Below are positions 1 to 9,532 of a DNA stretch of 64,000 bases, piece after piece. Every line of letters begins with the position of its first letter. Position 1 is the stretch's first letter. The position numbers and the translations under genes were made by a program. The notes below the pieces were generated by a model. That model saw only the letters and a program-made list of their open reading frames with translations, ran no database searches and was not told the DNA's origin. This stretch comes from Symbiodolus clandestinus (GTDB taxonomy: Bacteria > Pseudomonadota > Gammaproteobacteria > Enterobacterales > G038960095): NCBI GenBank assembly GCA_038960095.1, contig CP152425.1, positions 372,001 to 436,000 on the forward strand. The letters are read 5' to 3'.

Positions 1-341
1 CTAGCACGGCCTTCGTCTAACCAGACGCGAGGTCCATAGATCTCTAAGCATTTTGCAACGCCAGCGACCGCAGCCGCCACTCGAATATAGGAACGCGCCT
101 TTAAACTACAGGCGGCACCCATCAGTAACCACTCGCCCTGCTCTTTGGGTAAAGCCAAATCGAGAATTAAACTGTCATCCAACAGGGGCAACAGCTGCTG
201 CCACATCTGCTGTTCTGTCAACAGCTGTTCGCTTGCTCCGAGTTTAAAAGCGATCAGGGTGGCTACCCCTAAATGGTGCCGCTGCTGGAAGGTAAATGGG
301 GCGGTTAATATCCCCTGCTGTAAACTTTTGACTACTCGCAT
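1..341 (-). CDS. DUF2169-type T6SS accessory protein, N-terminal part (runs off left edge)
   Basis: The minus strand is open from an ATG at 341 to the window edge, giving 113 residues with no stop. The N-terminus (MRVVKSLQQG, then TAPFTFQQR, and later a segment ending in LDDSLILDLALPKEQGEW) resembles DUF2169 proteins, which accompany vgrG and effector genes in type VI clusters and are thought to help load cargo onto the spike. It starts 11 bp after the stop of the decayed heptad-repeat gene and lies on the same strand as the whole T6SS unit, so it is probably its next gene. The family call rests on N-terminal similarity from memory; the rest of the protein is outside the window. Confidence 0.55.
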   Translation of the reverse strand, partial: MRVVKSLQQGILTAPFTFQQRHHLGVATLIAFKLGASEQLLTEQQMWQQLLPLLDDSLILDLALPKEQGEWLLMGAACSLKARSYIRVAAAVAGVAKCLEIYGPRVWLDEGRA

Positions 342-351
342 GGCTAATCGC

Positions 352-896
352 TTACCCCAACATTAATAAATCATCGCTTTGGATTCTGGCTCCTGACTTC
401 GACAGACTGCTACCACTACGAGTCACCTCGCTGCCCCGTTGGTTAACAACAGTCTGGACACGAGCCAGTTGACTGTTTAGCTGAGATATTTGAGTCTCCC
501 CCTTTTGCACGGCAGTCTCTGTCTGCGCGACCTCTGTCGTGGTATTAAGTAATAGCAGTGCCGGTGCGTTCCACCTGGGTGCTATTAATCGCTACACTCT
601 ATTAGCCAAAGTGGCCTCGATTGCTTCAACGGTTACTTCGGTGTTCTCTTTGCGGCAAAACAAGCTGCGTAAACTGATAACCTTTTCTTTAGAGAAAATA
701 TCGATCTTCAGTTGGCATTCAGATGTAAAACCATACCCAGCTCAACCAGTGTCTTAGCCCCGGCATTAATCAAGGTTTCTACTCCACCCTTAACCGAAAA
801 ACACCTTTCTCTCACCCAAGTGAACACTGTACCAACTTTGACCTTAGCAGCTACTGATGCTTCAGCTTTTACATCTTTTTCAAATAAATCAACCAT
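352..896 (-). pseudogene. Decayed paralogue of the heptad-repeat T6SS-linked protein
   Basis: Reading starts at an ATG at 896 (MVDLFEKDVKAEASVAAKVK) and stops after 62 residues. The remainder can be followed only by changing frame at least twice, with in-frame stops near 600 and 550. The last frame gives a run with V/I/L every seventh residue (ETAVQKGETQISQLNSQLAR) and ends LSKSGARIQSDDLLMLG. The intact neighbour at 969-1586 ends with the closely similar LSKSSTVIQNSGLMMLG. The two are therefore paralogues, and this one is broken unless the sequence contains several errors. It lies between the intact copy and the DUF2169-type gene. Confidence 0.7.
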
Positions 897-968
897 ACAA
901 CCCCCTTAAATCAAACACTAATGGGATTTCAGATAACAATTTGATTTAAAAATTCAATAAAAATAAAA

Positions 969-1586
969 TTAACCTAACATCATTAATCCAGAATTTTGGA
1001 TAACCGTGCTAGATTTACTCAGGCGACTTTGGCAACTTTCTATCTGACTAGTTTTTTTGCTAACCGCTGATTCTACAGTCTCTAATTGACTACTCACTTT
1101 AGTCACTTGCGCATCACATTTCTCCACCTTGGCTTCGCTTTGCTCAATCTGCGTGGTGTTGCTAGTGATTGTCGTCGAATTGCGCTCGAGCTGATTATTC
1201 CTTGCTGAAACACTATTATTTTTTGTAGCAACGTCACTATTTACTGCTTGTACTTGATTGTTGGAAGCTTTAACCTCATCGCCTACCGTAGCCTGAGTAT
1301 CACTCACATTCGCTTTATTATTGCTAACAATGACGTCACTCTGGCTAGCCGCACAATTCAACTGTTCGAGCGCAATCCGCTTTTCGTTAGCGAACAGATT
1401 CATCACTTGTCCCAGCGCTAGACTGGTCCCCGCCCCTACGGAAAAAGTAAGTGCCGCTCCTTTAGAGACATTTAACGCTCTTCCCAGCTTGAACCACATG
1501 CCATCCTTAGTAGTAATATCCACTCGGTAATCAGAATTAACCCTTAGCCCATGCTTTGCAAGTGCCTCTTTTAATGAATCTAACAT
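969..1586 (-). CDS. Heptad-repeat (coiled-coil) protein next to VgrG, unknown function
   Basis: I do not recognise this 205-residue protein. Residues 1-75 form a short globular head with a hydrophobic Gly/Ala-rich stretch near residues 43-62 (LTFSVGAGTSLALGQVMNLF). From about residue 88 to 195 it is a strict seven-residue array in which one hydrophobic residue (V, I or L) recurs every seventh position for at least ten turns, with Ser, Thr, Asn, Gln and Lys between. This predicts a long polar coiled coil or fibrous trimer. The gene begins 13 bp after vgrG on the same strand, so it is probably co-expressed with the spike. A spike-loaded cargo, adaptor or fibre is the reasonable inference. A second, broken copy follows it. 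Confidence 0.7.
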   Translation of the reverse strand: MLDSLKEALAKHGLRVNSDYRVDITTKDGMWFKLGRALNVSKGAALTFSVGAGTSLALGQVMNLFANEKRIALEQLNCAASQSDVIVSNNKANVSDTQATVGDEVKASNNQVQAVNSDVATKNNSVSARNNQLERNSTTITSNTTQIEQSEAKVEKCDAQVTKVSSQLETVESAVSKKTSQIESCQSRLSKSSTVIQNSGLMMLG

Positions 1587-1599
1587 AATTTATCCATAA

Positions 1600-3258
1600 T
1601 CAACCAAATTTAATATCTCCTAAAGTAATTGTGTTGTTTTTACTGCTTAAAGTAATACTCTGTTTGCCAGCAGTATCGTCCAAACAGAGCTCATTATCGG
1701 CACGGCTACACCACTTATTCACTCCAGCATTTTTTTCATTAACCACACTAGGGTTATCAACGTTCGGTATTGTCGACAAAATAAATGGCCGATCGGGATC
1801 GCCTTCAAAAAAAGCAATAATGACCTCTGTCCCTTTGCAGAGTGGACAATGCATCCCTCCTTTACTGCCGCTAAAAGGCTGTGCCAGTGTTAGCCAGTGT
1901 GAAGCTTTACCTGCCTGCTTATCGGCTAAGTCAAACGGGAAAATCACCTTATAACGTCCTTGTGGATCGAGCATCGCTTGCTCTTTGCTGCCTACGGCAT
2001 CAATGATTCCTCGTAAAAAGCCGATATTAGGACAAGGGGTCATCGATAATGGACGATATTGATAGCTTGATTCAATCGCGGTAAATGTATTGCTATAGCG
2101 TGGTTTATCTGTGACCAATCCCGGGGTTGCTAACTCAGAGGCCTGATCACCCTGATGGGTTATCTGTGTTAACAGATAAGTTTGGTTCAATATTTTGAGA
2201 AAATGGCCCTCAACGGCAAATAGAGAGCCCACCGTTAACCAAGGCACGCGACTCTCTCCCTGGTAGCAATGCGCCTGATACTGCAGTCTTTCAGTCAGCT
2301 GGTGCATCAATTGCTCACCTTGCCGTTGTTGGGTAAAGGGTTCGCCGTAGCGATAATATTGTCCTAATCCTTCAGGAACCTCGACAACACGCTTTCCCTT
2401 AGTAAAAAATTGACATAATTTGGCAAAAAAACTGGGACGCTTAATTTTAGTCTGCGCCATCACAGGATGAGCCGGTCGATGTGGATCATACCCTTTGAAT
2501 AACACTTTATCCGGAAGATGACCGAGCTTAACCATCAATTGATTTAGCAGCTGCTCTTGCTCAACCATTCCAGCAGCTAGTGTGGTTGCATAGCATAAAG
2601 GCTTAGCACCTTTTGGTAGTTGATGGCTATTTTTGTGATCAGTAATGATTAACAGCTCTTGTTTTTCTTGTTGCTCAAAATAGTAATATAATCCTGCTTG
2701 CTCCATTAAGCGGTTAATAAACTGTAAAGAAGATTCATTGTATTGCAAAACAAATTCTTTTTTTTCATAGTGATTCATTAACTTGAGCATGAATGGTGGA
2801 CAAAGTCCATTTTTCTCTCGATCACTGAGTACCGCTGTTAAAATATCTGGCAAAGATTGGCTTAAAAAAACTTGACATTGACTCCCTAATGACAGTGCCC
2901 ACAATTGTGGGACTAAAGTCACTTGCAAATAGAGTTGCTGATAGGCATTTGATAACACCTGAACGTCACTCAATATGCCGTGAAAATTTTGAGAAGAACC
3001 CCTCTCCTGATAAATTCGTAAACAGCAAAATGCCTTTAATAGTTTATCCAGGTCAATCGCCTGATCCTGGCAAGCTAGCGTGACCACAAACTGATAGGGT
3101 TGAGATAATTTCTCCTCTCCTTGAAAATAGACGACCATAAAAGGATTATCTTTCCAGCCGTGAACCAGCCACTCAAATTTTAAGCGATGGTCCTTGCGTA
3201 ACTTTTTTCCCTTAAATAAATGGGTAAGTTTTTGAATCGATAACAGAGCATGCCCCAT
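1600..3258 (-). CDS. vgrG: T6SS spike protein VgrG (TssI)
   Basis: VgrG forms the trimeric spike at the tip of the Hcp tube in type VI secretion. The 552-residue protein has the gp27-like region (residues about 35-400, including the family-typical QYNESSLQFINRLMEQAGLY near 173) and the gp5/OB-fold region (PQGRYKVIFPFD, then SGSKGGMHCPLCKGTEVIIAFFEGDPDRPFI read in pieces). It ends in a short beta-prism segment (KQSITLSSKNNTITLGDIKFG). There is no long C-terminal extension, so it is a structural spike rather than an evolved effector-bearing one. A good ribosome site (AGGAG, 8 nt) precedes the ATG at 3258. It lies 17 bp after tssH and just before the heptad-repeat gene. Confidence 0.95.
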   Translation of the reverse strand: MGHALLSIQKLTHLFKGKKLRKDHRLKFEWLVHGWKDNPFMVVYFQGEEKLSQPYQFVVTLACQDQAIDLDKLLKAFCCLRIYQERGSSQNFHGILSDVQVLSNAYQQLYLQVTLVPQLWALSLGSQCQVFLSQSLPDILTAVLSDREKNGLCPPFMLKLMNHYEKKEFVLQYNESSLQFINRLMEQAGLYYYFEQQEKQELLIITDHKNSHQLPKGAKPLCYATTLAAGMVEQEQLLNQLMVKLGHLPDKVLFKGYDPHRPAHPVMAQTKIKRPSFFAKLCQFFTKGKRVVEVPEGLGQYYRYGEPFTQQRQGEQLMHQLTERLQYQAHCYQGESRVPWLTVGSLFAVEGHFLKILNQTYLLTQITHQGDQASELATPGLVTDKPRYSNTFTAIESSYQYRPLSMTPCPNIGFLRGIIDAVGSKEQAMLDPQGRYKVIFPFDLADKQAGKASHWLTLAQPFSGSKGGMHCPLCKGTEVIIAFFEGDPDRPFILSTIPNVDNPSVVNEKNAGVNKWCSRADNELCLDDTAGKQSITLSSKNNTITLGDIKFG

Positions 3259-3275
3259 AGGGTCTTCTCCTCTAC

Positions 3276-5903
3276 TCAGACTATTTCAAACTGAGGGTCA
3301 ATCTCTGCCTGCGCATTGATGCTTAAATGGATACGCTTTAGCTCATTTCCTTGGCTCAGGTGCTGTAAAATGCCATAGGAGAGTGCCGGCAACAACTTCC
3401 CTTGGAAGATAAAATCGATGTTTCTTGCGCCGCTATCAGCATCCAAGCAACGCTCAGCAATTTTCGTCAATAGTAATTCCTCATAAGTCAATTGAATTTT
3501 TTGGTTCTCTTGCAAAGAAGTCGCTAATTTATTCAACTTTAATCGGACAATATCCTGTAATATCGCTTCCGATAACCGCATAAAAGGGATCACTTGCATA
3601 CGGGCCAGTAGAGCTGGTTTGAAGTGTGCACTCAAGCGTGGCCGAATTGCCTCAATAACCGGAGTCAACTGATTAATCGACTGCTGATTCAATTGAATAA
3701 TCTGCTCACTGCCTAAATTGCTGGTCATCACAATCACCGTATTGGAAAAATTGATCACCTTACCTTCGCCATCGCTTAATACACCCTTATCAAACAGTTG
3801 ATAAAATAGATTGAGAATATCAGGATGCGCCTTTTCTACTTCATCAAATAGCACCACACTGTAAGGCTGCTGCCGAACTGCCTCAGTTAATAATCCCCCT
3901 TCACCATAACCCACATAACCAGGTGGCGAGCCCATTATGCGACTAACGGTATGCTTCTCCTGAAATTCCGTCATGTTGATGGTGATCAAATGTCGATCAG
4001 CACCAAATAGCTGGTCAGCCAGAGCTAAAGCGCACTCCGTCTTACCCACTCCAGAAGGCCCGACCAATAAAAAAACCCCACGAGGCTGTTGCGGTGCTAT
4101 CAATCCTGTTCGTGCTGCTCGCAAACCAGTTGCCAAAGCCGATAGCGCTTCATCCTGCCCTTTAATCTTGGTCTGTAACTGCTCTTCTAGATTTAAGAAA
4201 ATAGTGATCTGATCGCGTGCTACCTTACCTAAAGGTATCCCCGTCCAATCAGAAACCACTTGAGCAATTAGGTCCGGCGACACTTCATAGTGGAGTAGGG
4301 GCTGCTCTCCTTGAATGGTTTTAAGCTGCTCTTGTGCCAGCGTTAATGCACTATCCTGCTCTTTGGATAGATTATCTTCTGCCAATGATCCGTTCACCAC
4401 AGCTCCACGTGCCACTAACAACTGTTCAACTGCCTGCTGCTCTTGCTGCCAACGCTCAGTGACCGTTTGCCGTTGCTGCTCTGCTTGATCCCAAGCGCTC
4501 TCCAGTTCATTCAGCTGTTCATCAGCAATCGCTAATCCATGATGGCGATCGCGATAAAGCGCCTGCAACTGCCGTTTCAAGGCCTGCTGGCGATGTACAA
4601 TCGCTTCTAAACTGGCAGGCTGGGCCTTTAAATTGACTTTAACTCGAGCACAGGCAGTATCTAATAGGTCAATGGCTTTATCGGGTAGAAAACGGCCGCT
4701 GATATAGCGTTCACTTAAACTAGCCGCCGCAGTGATGGCATCATCGCGGATGACCACTTGATGGACTGTTTCATAGCTGTCGCACAATCCGCGCAAAATT
4801 AATGCGGTATCAGTGACTGTCGGTTCATCCAGACGGACTAATTGAAAGCGACGAGCCAGCGCGGGATCTTTCTCAAAGTATTTCTTGTACTCTTTCCAAG
4901 TGGTGGCCGCACAGGTTTTTAGTTCACCACGAGCCAATGCCGGCTTTAACAGATTGGCAGCATCGGAGGTACCAGCATTGCCACCCGCTCCAATTAACGT
5001 ATGGGCTTCATCAATAAACAGAATAATCGGCCGCAAGCTGCTTTGAACCTCTTCAATTAATCCCTTCAGCCGATTCTCGAACTCCCCTTTCATTCCAGCG
5101 CCAGCCTCCAGCAGGCCCATATCGATTCCCAGTAGACGGACTTGGGCTAACACCTCTGGCACTTCCCCTTGCACAATTCGCAAGGCTAACCCTTCAAGCA
5201 CCGCGGTCTTCCCAACACCCGGTTCTCCGACCAAAATGGGGTTGTTTTTCCGACGACGCGCTAAAATATCGATCATCTGGCGGATCTCAGCGTCACGTCC
5301 AAATACCGGATCCACTGCCCCGGTAGCCGCTTTAGCAGTGAAATCAATGCAAAAGCGCTCAATAAAGCTGCCTGCTGCACCCCGCTGACCCTGCGGTTTC
5401 GATTTATCCGTCAGCGATGAGCCCTCTCGTTCTACTGACTCAGCGGTCAAACGATCAAAATGCCGCAATAGCCCTGTTTCATTGAGAACGCTCAAAGCGT
5501 CATACCAAGCCTCCTGTCGATAAACCATTGGCTGATCTAACAAGGCGGCCACCAAGGCACCTGATCGTAACTGATTCTCCTCTAAATCGATGCTAGTGAA
5601 CAACCAAGCCTGTTGCAAAAGCTCCAGTAATCTTGGGGAAAAAGCTGGCTTGCCCCCATTACCGGTTGGAAAACTTTCTAAGCTACGCTGCAATGCTTGA
5701 ATCAAGGCAACGGTGTCCACACCCTGTTGACCGAGCATCACCGCCATGTCCCCCTCTTTGGCCTCTAGACATTTAATCAGCCAGTGTTCAATAGTAACTT
5801 CATAGTGGGTCCGTGCCATACAAAGGCCAACTGCATTATGCAGGGTGTTACTACAATAGTTATTCAGTTTGGCGATCAGACGCTTTAAATCGACAGTAGC
5901 CAT
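3276..5903 (-). CDS. tssH: T6SS AAA+ ATPase ClpV (TssH)
   Basis: ClpV disassembles the contracted TssB/TssC sheath so that its subunits can be reused. The 875-residue protein has a Clp N-domain (1-150), a first AAA+ module with Walker A GEPGVGKT at 226-233 and Walker B LFIDEAHT about 70 residues later, and a middle coiled coil (about 420-540). The second AAA+ module has Walker A GPSGVGKT and the sensor region FSNTVIVMTSNLGS. It is full length for the family and has no visible damage. It lies 2 bp after tssG, so it is tightly packed in the operon. Confidence 0.96.
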   Translation of the reverse strand: MATVDLKRLIAKLNNYCSNTLHNAVGLCMARTHYEVTIEHWLIKCLEAKEGDMAVMLGQQGVDTVALIQALQRSLESFPTGNGGKPAFSPRLLELLQQAWLFTSIDLEENQLRSGALVAALLDQPMVYRQEAWYDALSVLNETGLLRHFDRLTAESVEREGSSLTDKSKPQGQRGAAGSFIERFCIDFTAKAATGAVDPVFGRDAEIRQMIDILARRRKNNPILVGEPGVGKTAVLEGLALRIVQGEVPEVLAQVRLLGIDMGLLEAGAGMKGEFENRLKGLIEEVQSSLRPIILFIDEAHTLIGAGGNAGTSDAANLLKPALARGELKTCAATTWKEYKKYFEKDPALARRFQLVRLDEPTVTDTALILRGLCDSYETVHQVVIRDDAITAAASLSERYISGRFLPDKAIDLLDTACARVKVNLKAQPASLEAIVHRQQALKRQLQALYRDRHHGLAIADEQLNELESAWDQAEQQRQTVTERWQQEQQAVEQLLVARGAVVNGSLAEDNLSKEQDSALTLAQEQLKTIQGEQPLLHYEVSPDLIAQVVSDWTGIPLGKVARDQITIFLNLEEQLQTKIKGQDEALSALATGLRAARTGLIAPQQPRGVFLLVGPSGVGKTECALALADQLFGADRHLITINMTEFQEKHTVSRIMGSPPGYVGYGEGGLLTEAVRQQPYSVVLFDEVEKAHPDILNLFYQLFDKGVLSDGEGKVINFSNTVIVMTSNLGSEQIIQLNQQSINQLTPVIEAIRPRLSAHFKPALLARMQVIPFMRLSEAILQDIVRLKLNKLATSLQENQKIQLTYEELLLTKIAERCLDADSGARNIDFIFQGKLLPALSYGILQHLSQGNELKRIHLSINAQAEIDPQFEIV

Positions 5904-5905
5904 CT

Positions 5906-6871
5906 TTAATTAACTCCTAGAGGTAACTGAGTTTTCCAAGGGGACATTGAGCAGTCATGCTCACCTAAACAGCAGTTAATTCCTAACCATGACGCCGAAG
6001 AACCCGCTAAGAGCGTTGGTGCAATCACACCAAAATCTGGCCATAACCAAAGTTGTACGTCGATGGGATCCAGGAGGTAGCTGCGTAAAAAACGCATCAG
6101 AGTTAAATAGCGAGGTTGATTAGGCAGCAGATCTGCAAAAACGCTCGCCTCTGACACGGAAATATGTAACCGGCAACTATTGCCCCGATCGAGGATCTGC
6201 TCACCCAAATAGCTCTCTTCACCCAGATAATTCGCCTGCTCACCTAAAAGCAACCGCTGCCCTTGAGGCAGTTCGGCCCAGCAAGCGACGAAGGGTTCAA
6301 GGGTTACCGAACAACCGGTCGCATGAGCTAACAGCGTTTCTAACCCTAAGGCACTGCGCGACAAGTTATTGAACAATCCCGCGTAGGGGAGTTGTTCATC
6401 GGATAACGCCATGGAGGAGGATGAACTACTGAAACCCACCAAGGCCATTAATCGTTCGGTGAGTTGGGTATCACGCTGCTCTATCCATCGGAGCATTAAT
6501 TGATACTTATGCCAGGCTTGATAGTAAAGCTGATAAAGCGGCTGATTCAGTAAATTAAAGAAATCTCGGGTTACACTGCCGTCTTCAGCAGCCTCTTCAA
6601 GAAGCTCTTCCGTATAAAAAGTGGGTAAAGGTGATGAGGGCCCATACAACCCTAACAAAGTGGTGGTGATGATCGGTTGATTTGACGGTTCAATTTGCAG
6701 ATCCATCACATCAACCGCTGGAAAACCCAACGATAGATAGGGCTGAGTCAGGGGTTTTGCTACCCCCTGCCACTGCAATAGCCTCACCACCTGCTCATAG
6801 CTAAAGCGCTGCGGCTGGGCTAATAGGGCTGTGGTTACAGTAGATGGCGCTTGCCGGCTCGGGCGGGCCAT
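5906..6871 (-). CDS. tssG: T6SS baseplate protein TssG
   Basis: TssG forms the baseplate wedge with TssF and TssE. The 321-residue protein shows the family-typical N-terminal FSYEQVVRLLQ, the YGPSSPLPTFYTEELL segment and the DFFNLLNQPLYQLYYQAWHKY core. The ATG at 6871 lies inside the 3' end of tssF, so the two genes overlap by 37 bp in different frames, which is usual for this pair and suggests translational coupling. Length and motifs look intact. Confidence 0.94.
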   Translation of the reverse strand: MARPSRQAPSTVTTALLAQPQRFSYEQVVRLLQWQGVAKPLTQPYLSLGFPAVDVMDLQIEPSNQPIITTTLLGLYGPSSPLPTFYTEELLEEAAEDGSVTRDFFNLLNQPLYQLYYQAWHKYQLMLRWIEQRDTQLTERLMALVGFSSSSSSMALSDEQLPYAGLFNNLSRSALGLETLLAHATGCSVTLEPFVACWAELPQGQRLLLGEQANYLGEESYLGEQILDRGNSCRLHISVSEASVFADLLPNQPRYLTLMRFLRSYLLDPIDVQLWLWPDFGVIAPTLLAGSSASWLGINCCLGEHDCSMSPWKTQLPLGVN

Positions 6872-8538
6872 GTGAAACTCCAGTGGTCATCGGTGGTCTC
6901 GATCGTTACTTGGGTATAACTATTAATGGTGCTATAAGCAGACAATAAACGGTCTAATACCGCACAGAAAAGAAAGCGATCGCCAAGGCAAGGAAAACCT
7001 TCAGGATCTAATCGAATCCTGATGGCTGTGCCGCGAATTAAAGCCCCTCGATATAACCTTTTATGCGAACTATCAACAAAAAGATCACGAATGGCTTCAA
7101 CTCGCTTGGTATTAGCCAATAGCCCAGACCGATCAGAGGTATCGGGAAACAAATAGAGTTTTAGCAAGGCAACGAGCGCGGATTGATCGGCTAAGCTTCG
7201 CTGGTTAACGTAGAGGTGTGATAGCAGACGCCACAACAAATTGCCACCCAAGGGCGCTGTCACCGGGGGACTCAGTGTCGTAATATTGCTAAAATCAGCC
7301 ATGACTGGCGAACTGTCGGTAGCAACTCCAATATCTCCATAACGCAGCTGCTGCGCCAACTCCATGGTATTCGTACAACGTACTTGAATGACCAAGGTTT
7401 CTTGAGAGAGTGCCAAGGAAGGTTCTGGATAGGCTACTGATAGATAGGCTTCTGTTCCATGATCTAGTTTGGCTGCCCGACGACGGACTGAATAGACCGG
7501 CGTGGCTGCCACTTGAGGGTTTACCAACGTAAAGGGTTGGTAGATCCGCTCTTGCATACTCCCTTGCTGAAAACCTACCACCCGATCAACAGCATAGACC
7601 TGATAATCGGCCCCGCCACTAGGATTAATCCGGTACTCTGATGATGTGTGATCAACTAAAATGGTCTCGGCGTGGTGAGAAAATAGATTTACCACTGGGA
7701 CACAAAAAAGCTCCAATTTCCAATGTTTAGACAAAGGCATGCTATTAGACGCTAATTCCAAAACCAGCGTTAATTGTTCACCTGTAAGTCGGTTCGATGG
7801 CCAACCTAAAAGATCAAAAAATAGAAATTTTTGCGGTAGCTGGAAATACTCTTGTAACGATTGGCAGGCAGAAAAAGCTTGTGCAGGGTAGGGGTAGAGC
7901 GGCACTTGATCTTGCATTACCAAACCATCAAAAGCCTCACATGCCGGCAAAGTGATCCGCTGATCTCCATTGACGACATGTACCCAACAAAGCGACTGAT
8001 TTAATAAAGCTAAGCGATCAGCCGCTTGATGGTACTCACCCGATAGGTAAAAGCGTAACCGAGGTTGTGCTAGCTGTTGCCAACTCATACCGCTCAACTG
8101 CAAATCGATATGAATGGCTCGCTCAGAAGTTTCCAAGCGCTGAATCCGCAAAGGCAATAAATTAAGCTCATCGCAGGTAGTAAATTTTGCCTGTACCCCA
8201 TCTATTTCTCGTGCAGCCAGCTCAGTGCCAGCAGGGACTAGCAAAGGCTCTTGCAAACTCGGCTTGGGGGTAAACCGCACGATAGCCGCCGCTGGTAGCG
8301 GACGCAGGTAATGAGGAAAGATCAGCTCAGTTAAGCTGTGGATAATTTCTGGAAAATTATCATCCAACCGCTCTTGTACCAGTCCGCTGAGAAAAGCTGT
8401 TCCTTCCAATAGCCGTTCAACATCCGGATCACCACTTTGACCAGCCAACATCGGCACTAATGCTGGATGCTTTTTGGCCAATAGGGTTCCTAGATCTCGT
8501 AAATAGGCGAGCTGCTGCTGATAATAGGAGGTTATCAT
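6835..8538 (-). CDS. tssF: T6SS baseplate protein TssF
   Basis: TssF is the larger baseplate wedge subunit. The 567-residue protein opens with YYQQQLAYLRDLGTLLAKKH and has DPDVERLLEGTAFLSGLVQE, both hallmarks of the family (the start of TssF/VasA proteins). FPHYLRPLPAAAIVRF and a C-terminal region with RLDPEGFPCLGDRFLFCAVL follow. It starts 9 bp after the tssE stop and runs into tssG. It appears intact. Confidence 0.95.
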   Translation of the reverse strand: MITSYYQQQLAYLRDLGTLLAKKHPALVPMLAGQSGDPDVERLLEGTAFLSGLVQERLDDNFPEIIHSLTELIFPHYLRPLPAAAIVRFTPKPSLQEPLLVPAGTELAAREIDGVQAKFTTCDELNLLPLRIQRLETSERAIHIDLQLSGMSWQQLAQPRLRFYLSGEYHQAADRLALLNQSLCWVHVVNGDQRITLPACEAFDGLVMQDQVPLYPYPAQAFSACQSLQEYFQLPQKFLFFDLLGWPSNRLTGEQLTLVLELASNSMPLSKHWKLELFCVPVVNLFSHHAETILVDHTSSEYRINPSGGADYQVYAVDRVVGFQQGSMQERIYQPFTLVNPQVAATPVYSVRRRAAKLDHGTEAYLSVAYPEPSLALSQETLVIQVRCTNTMELAQQLRYGDIGVATDSSPVMADFSNITTLSPPVTAPLGGNLLWRLLSHLYVNQRSLADQSALVALLKLYLFPDTSDRSGLLANTKRVEAIRDLFVDSSHKRLYRGALIRGTAIRIRLDPEGFPCLGDRFLFCAVLDRLLSAYSTINSYTQVTIETTDDHWSFTWPARAGKRHLL

Positions 8539-8547
8539 CTGATCACC

Positions 8548-8967
8548 TTAACCACTCAGTATTGAGATGCGGCCATCAGAGTCTAAGATGGTTTCAAAAA
8601 CCACCGGCATTACTTGCTGTTGATAGGTCAACTGTAGGGTGATACGAAACATCAACGACAAAGGATCCGCCTCCTGCGGAACAAAGTTAACTTGCACTTG
8701 CTGCACACGAGGCTCGTATTTAAGGATACGTTCAGCAATCACCTGCTCTAATCCCCGGAGATCATCAAGCCCCTCACCGAAACGCACATGGTTTAGATCA
8801 GGCATGCCAAAATCCTGAACAGTTTGTGCGTCTCCCTGCTGGGTATTGAGCATCAAAGCTAAATAGCGAGCGATAGAGGCGATAAAACGCGCCTCATCGC
8901 TCCCAGAGGGTTGCCAACCGCTTTCACTCAATCGAATGCGTTCTAATAAACGTTCGGATTGCACCAA
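8548..8967 (-). CDS. tssE: T6SS baseplate protein TssE (gp25-like)
   Basis: TssE is a gp25-like lysozyme-fold protein without enzyme activity that links the baseplate to the sheath. The 139 residues start with SERLLERIRLSE and contain the conserved DFGMPDLNHVRF and ERILKYEPRVQQVQV stretches. The ERILKYEPR segment corresponds to the E-x-R sheath-nucleating motif. It lies 20 bp downstream of hcp and 9 bp upstream of tssF. Confidence 0.94.
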   Translation of the reverse strand: MVQSERLLERIRLSESGWQPSGSDEARFIASIARYLALMLNTQQGDAQTVQDFGMPDLNHVRFGEGLDDLRGLEQVIAERILKYEPRVQQVQVNFVPQEADPLSLMFRITLQLTYQQQVMPVVFETILDSDGRISILSG

Positions 8968-8987
8968 TAAACCCTCAGCTCACTGAT

Positions 8988-9482
8988 TTATTTACCTTGG
9001 GGGGTTTCAGTATATTCAATATTACCATTAGTAAATAACTGAGTTAATTTAGCATAACTGAAATGTAGAGTTTCCATATCATAATAAGCACTGTTTTTTT
9101 CTAAAAGAGTCATCGGCGTAAAGGACTCTATTTTATAAAGGTAGGTGTCTTCTAACTTATAACGATAATAAACTTCATCTTTTGCATCAACAGTGCGAAA
9201 AAAAAACAGTTCCATGATACATAATTCGCGTTCACAACATAATTGAAATAGTTTTGGAGAGGTAACATCCTTCCTTTTGGTGACTGATAGTAATCGCCTG
9301 AACCCCCCTTCTGGAATACCGGTACTGCTACTCACTTCACTTGCTGTCATATGATTGAATTCATAGACTAAAATACGATCTCTGCGTTCAGGATGCTCAT
9401 TGCTATTTGAACGCATCTCACTCTTGGCTTTAATATCCCCTTGGCTTTTACCCGTAATTGACATATAAATAGTCATTGCCAT
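8988..9482 (-). CDS. hcp: T6SS tube protein Hcp (TssD)
   Basis: Hcp makes the hexameric-ring inner tube that is expelled with the spike. The 164-residue protein has the expected N-terminus (MTIYMSITGKSQGDIKAKS), the VYEFNHMTASEVSSSTGIPEG region with H and G residues typical of the family, and a C-terminal beta strand segment (METLHFSYAKLTQLFTNGNI). A ribosome site (GGGGAGG) lies a few bases before the ATG at 9482. The 50 bp gap to tssC is larger than elsewhere in this operon and could carry an extra signal for high Hcp output, although I see no clear hairpin. Confidence 0.95.
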   Translation of the reverse strand: MAMTIYMSITGKSQGDIKAKSEMRSNSNEHPERRDRILVYEFNHMTASEVSSSTGIPEGGFRRLLSVTKRKDVTSPKLFQLCCERELCIMELFFFRTVDAKDEVYYRYKLEDTYLYKIESFTPMTLLEKNSAYYDMETLHFSYAKLTQLFTNGNIEYTETPQGK

Positions 9483-9532
9483 GATAGAACTCCTCCCCGG
9501 TTAGCATAAACAAAACGATAGAACATAATGGG

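Noticed and set aside
1600..3258. VgrG with a toxic C-terminal extension
   Set aside because: The protein ends soon after the gp5-like beta region, without an added effector domain.
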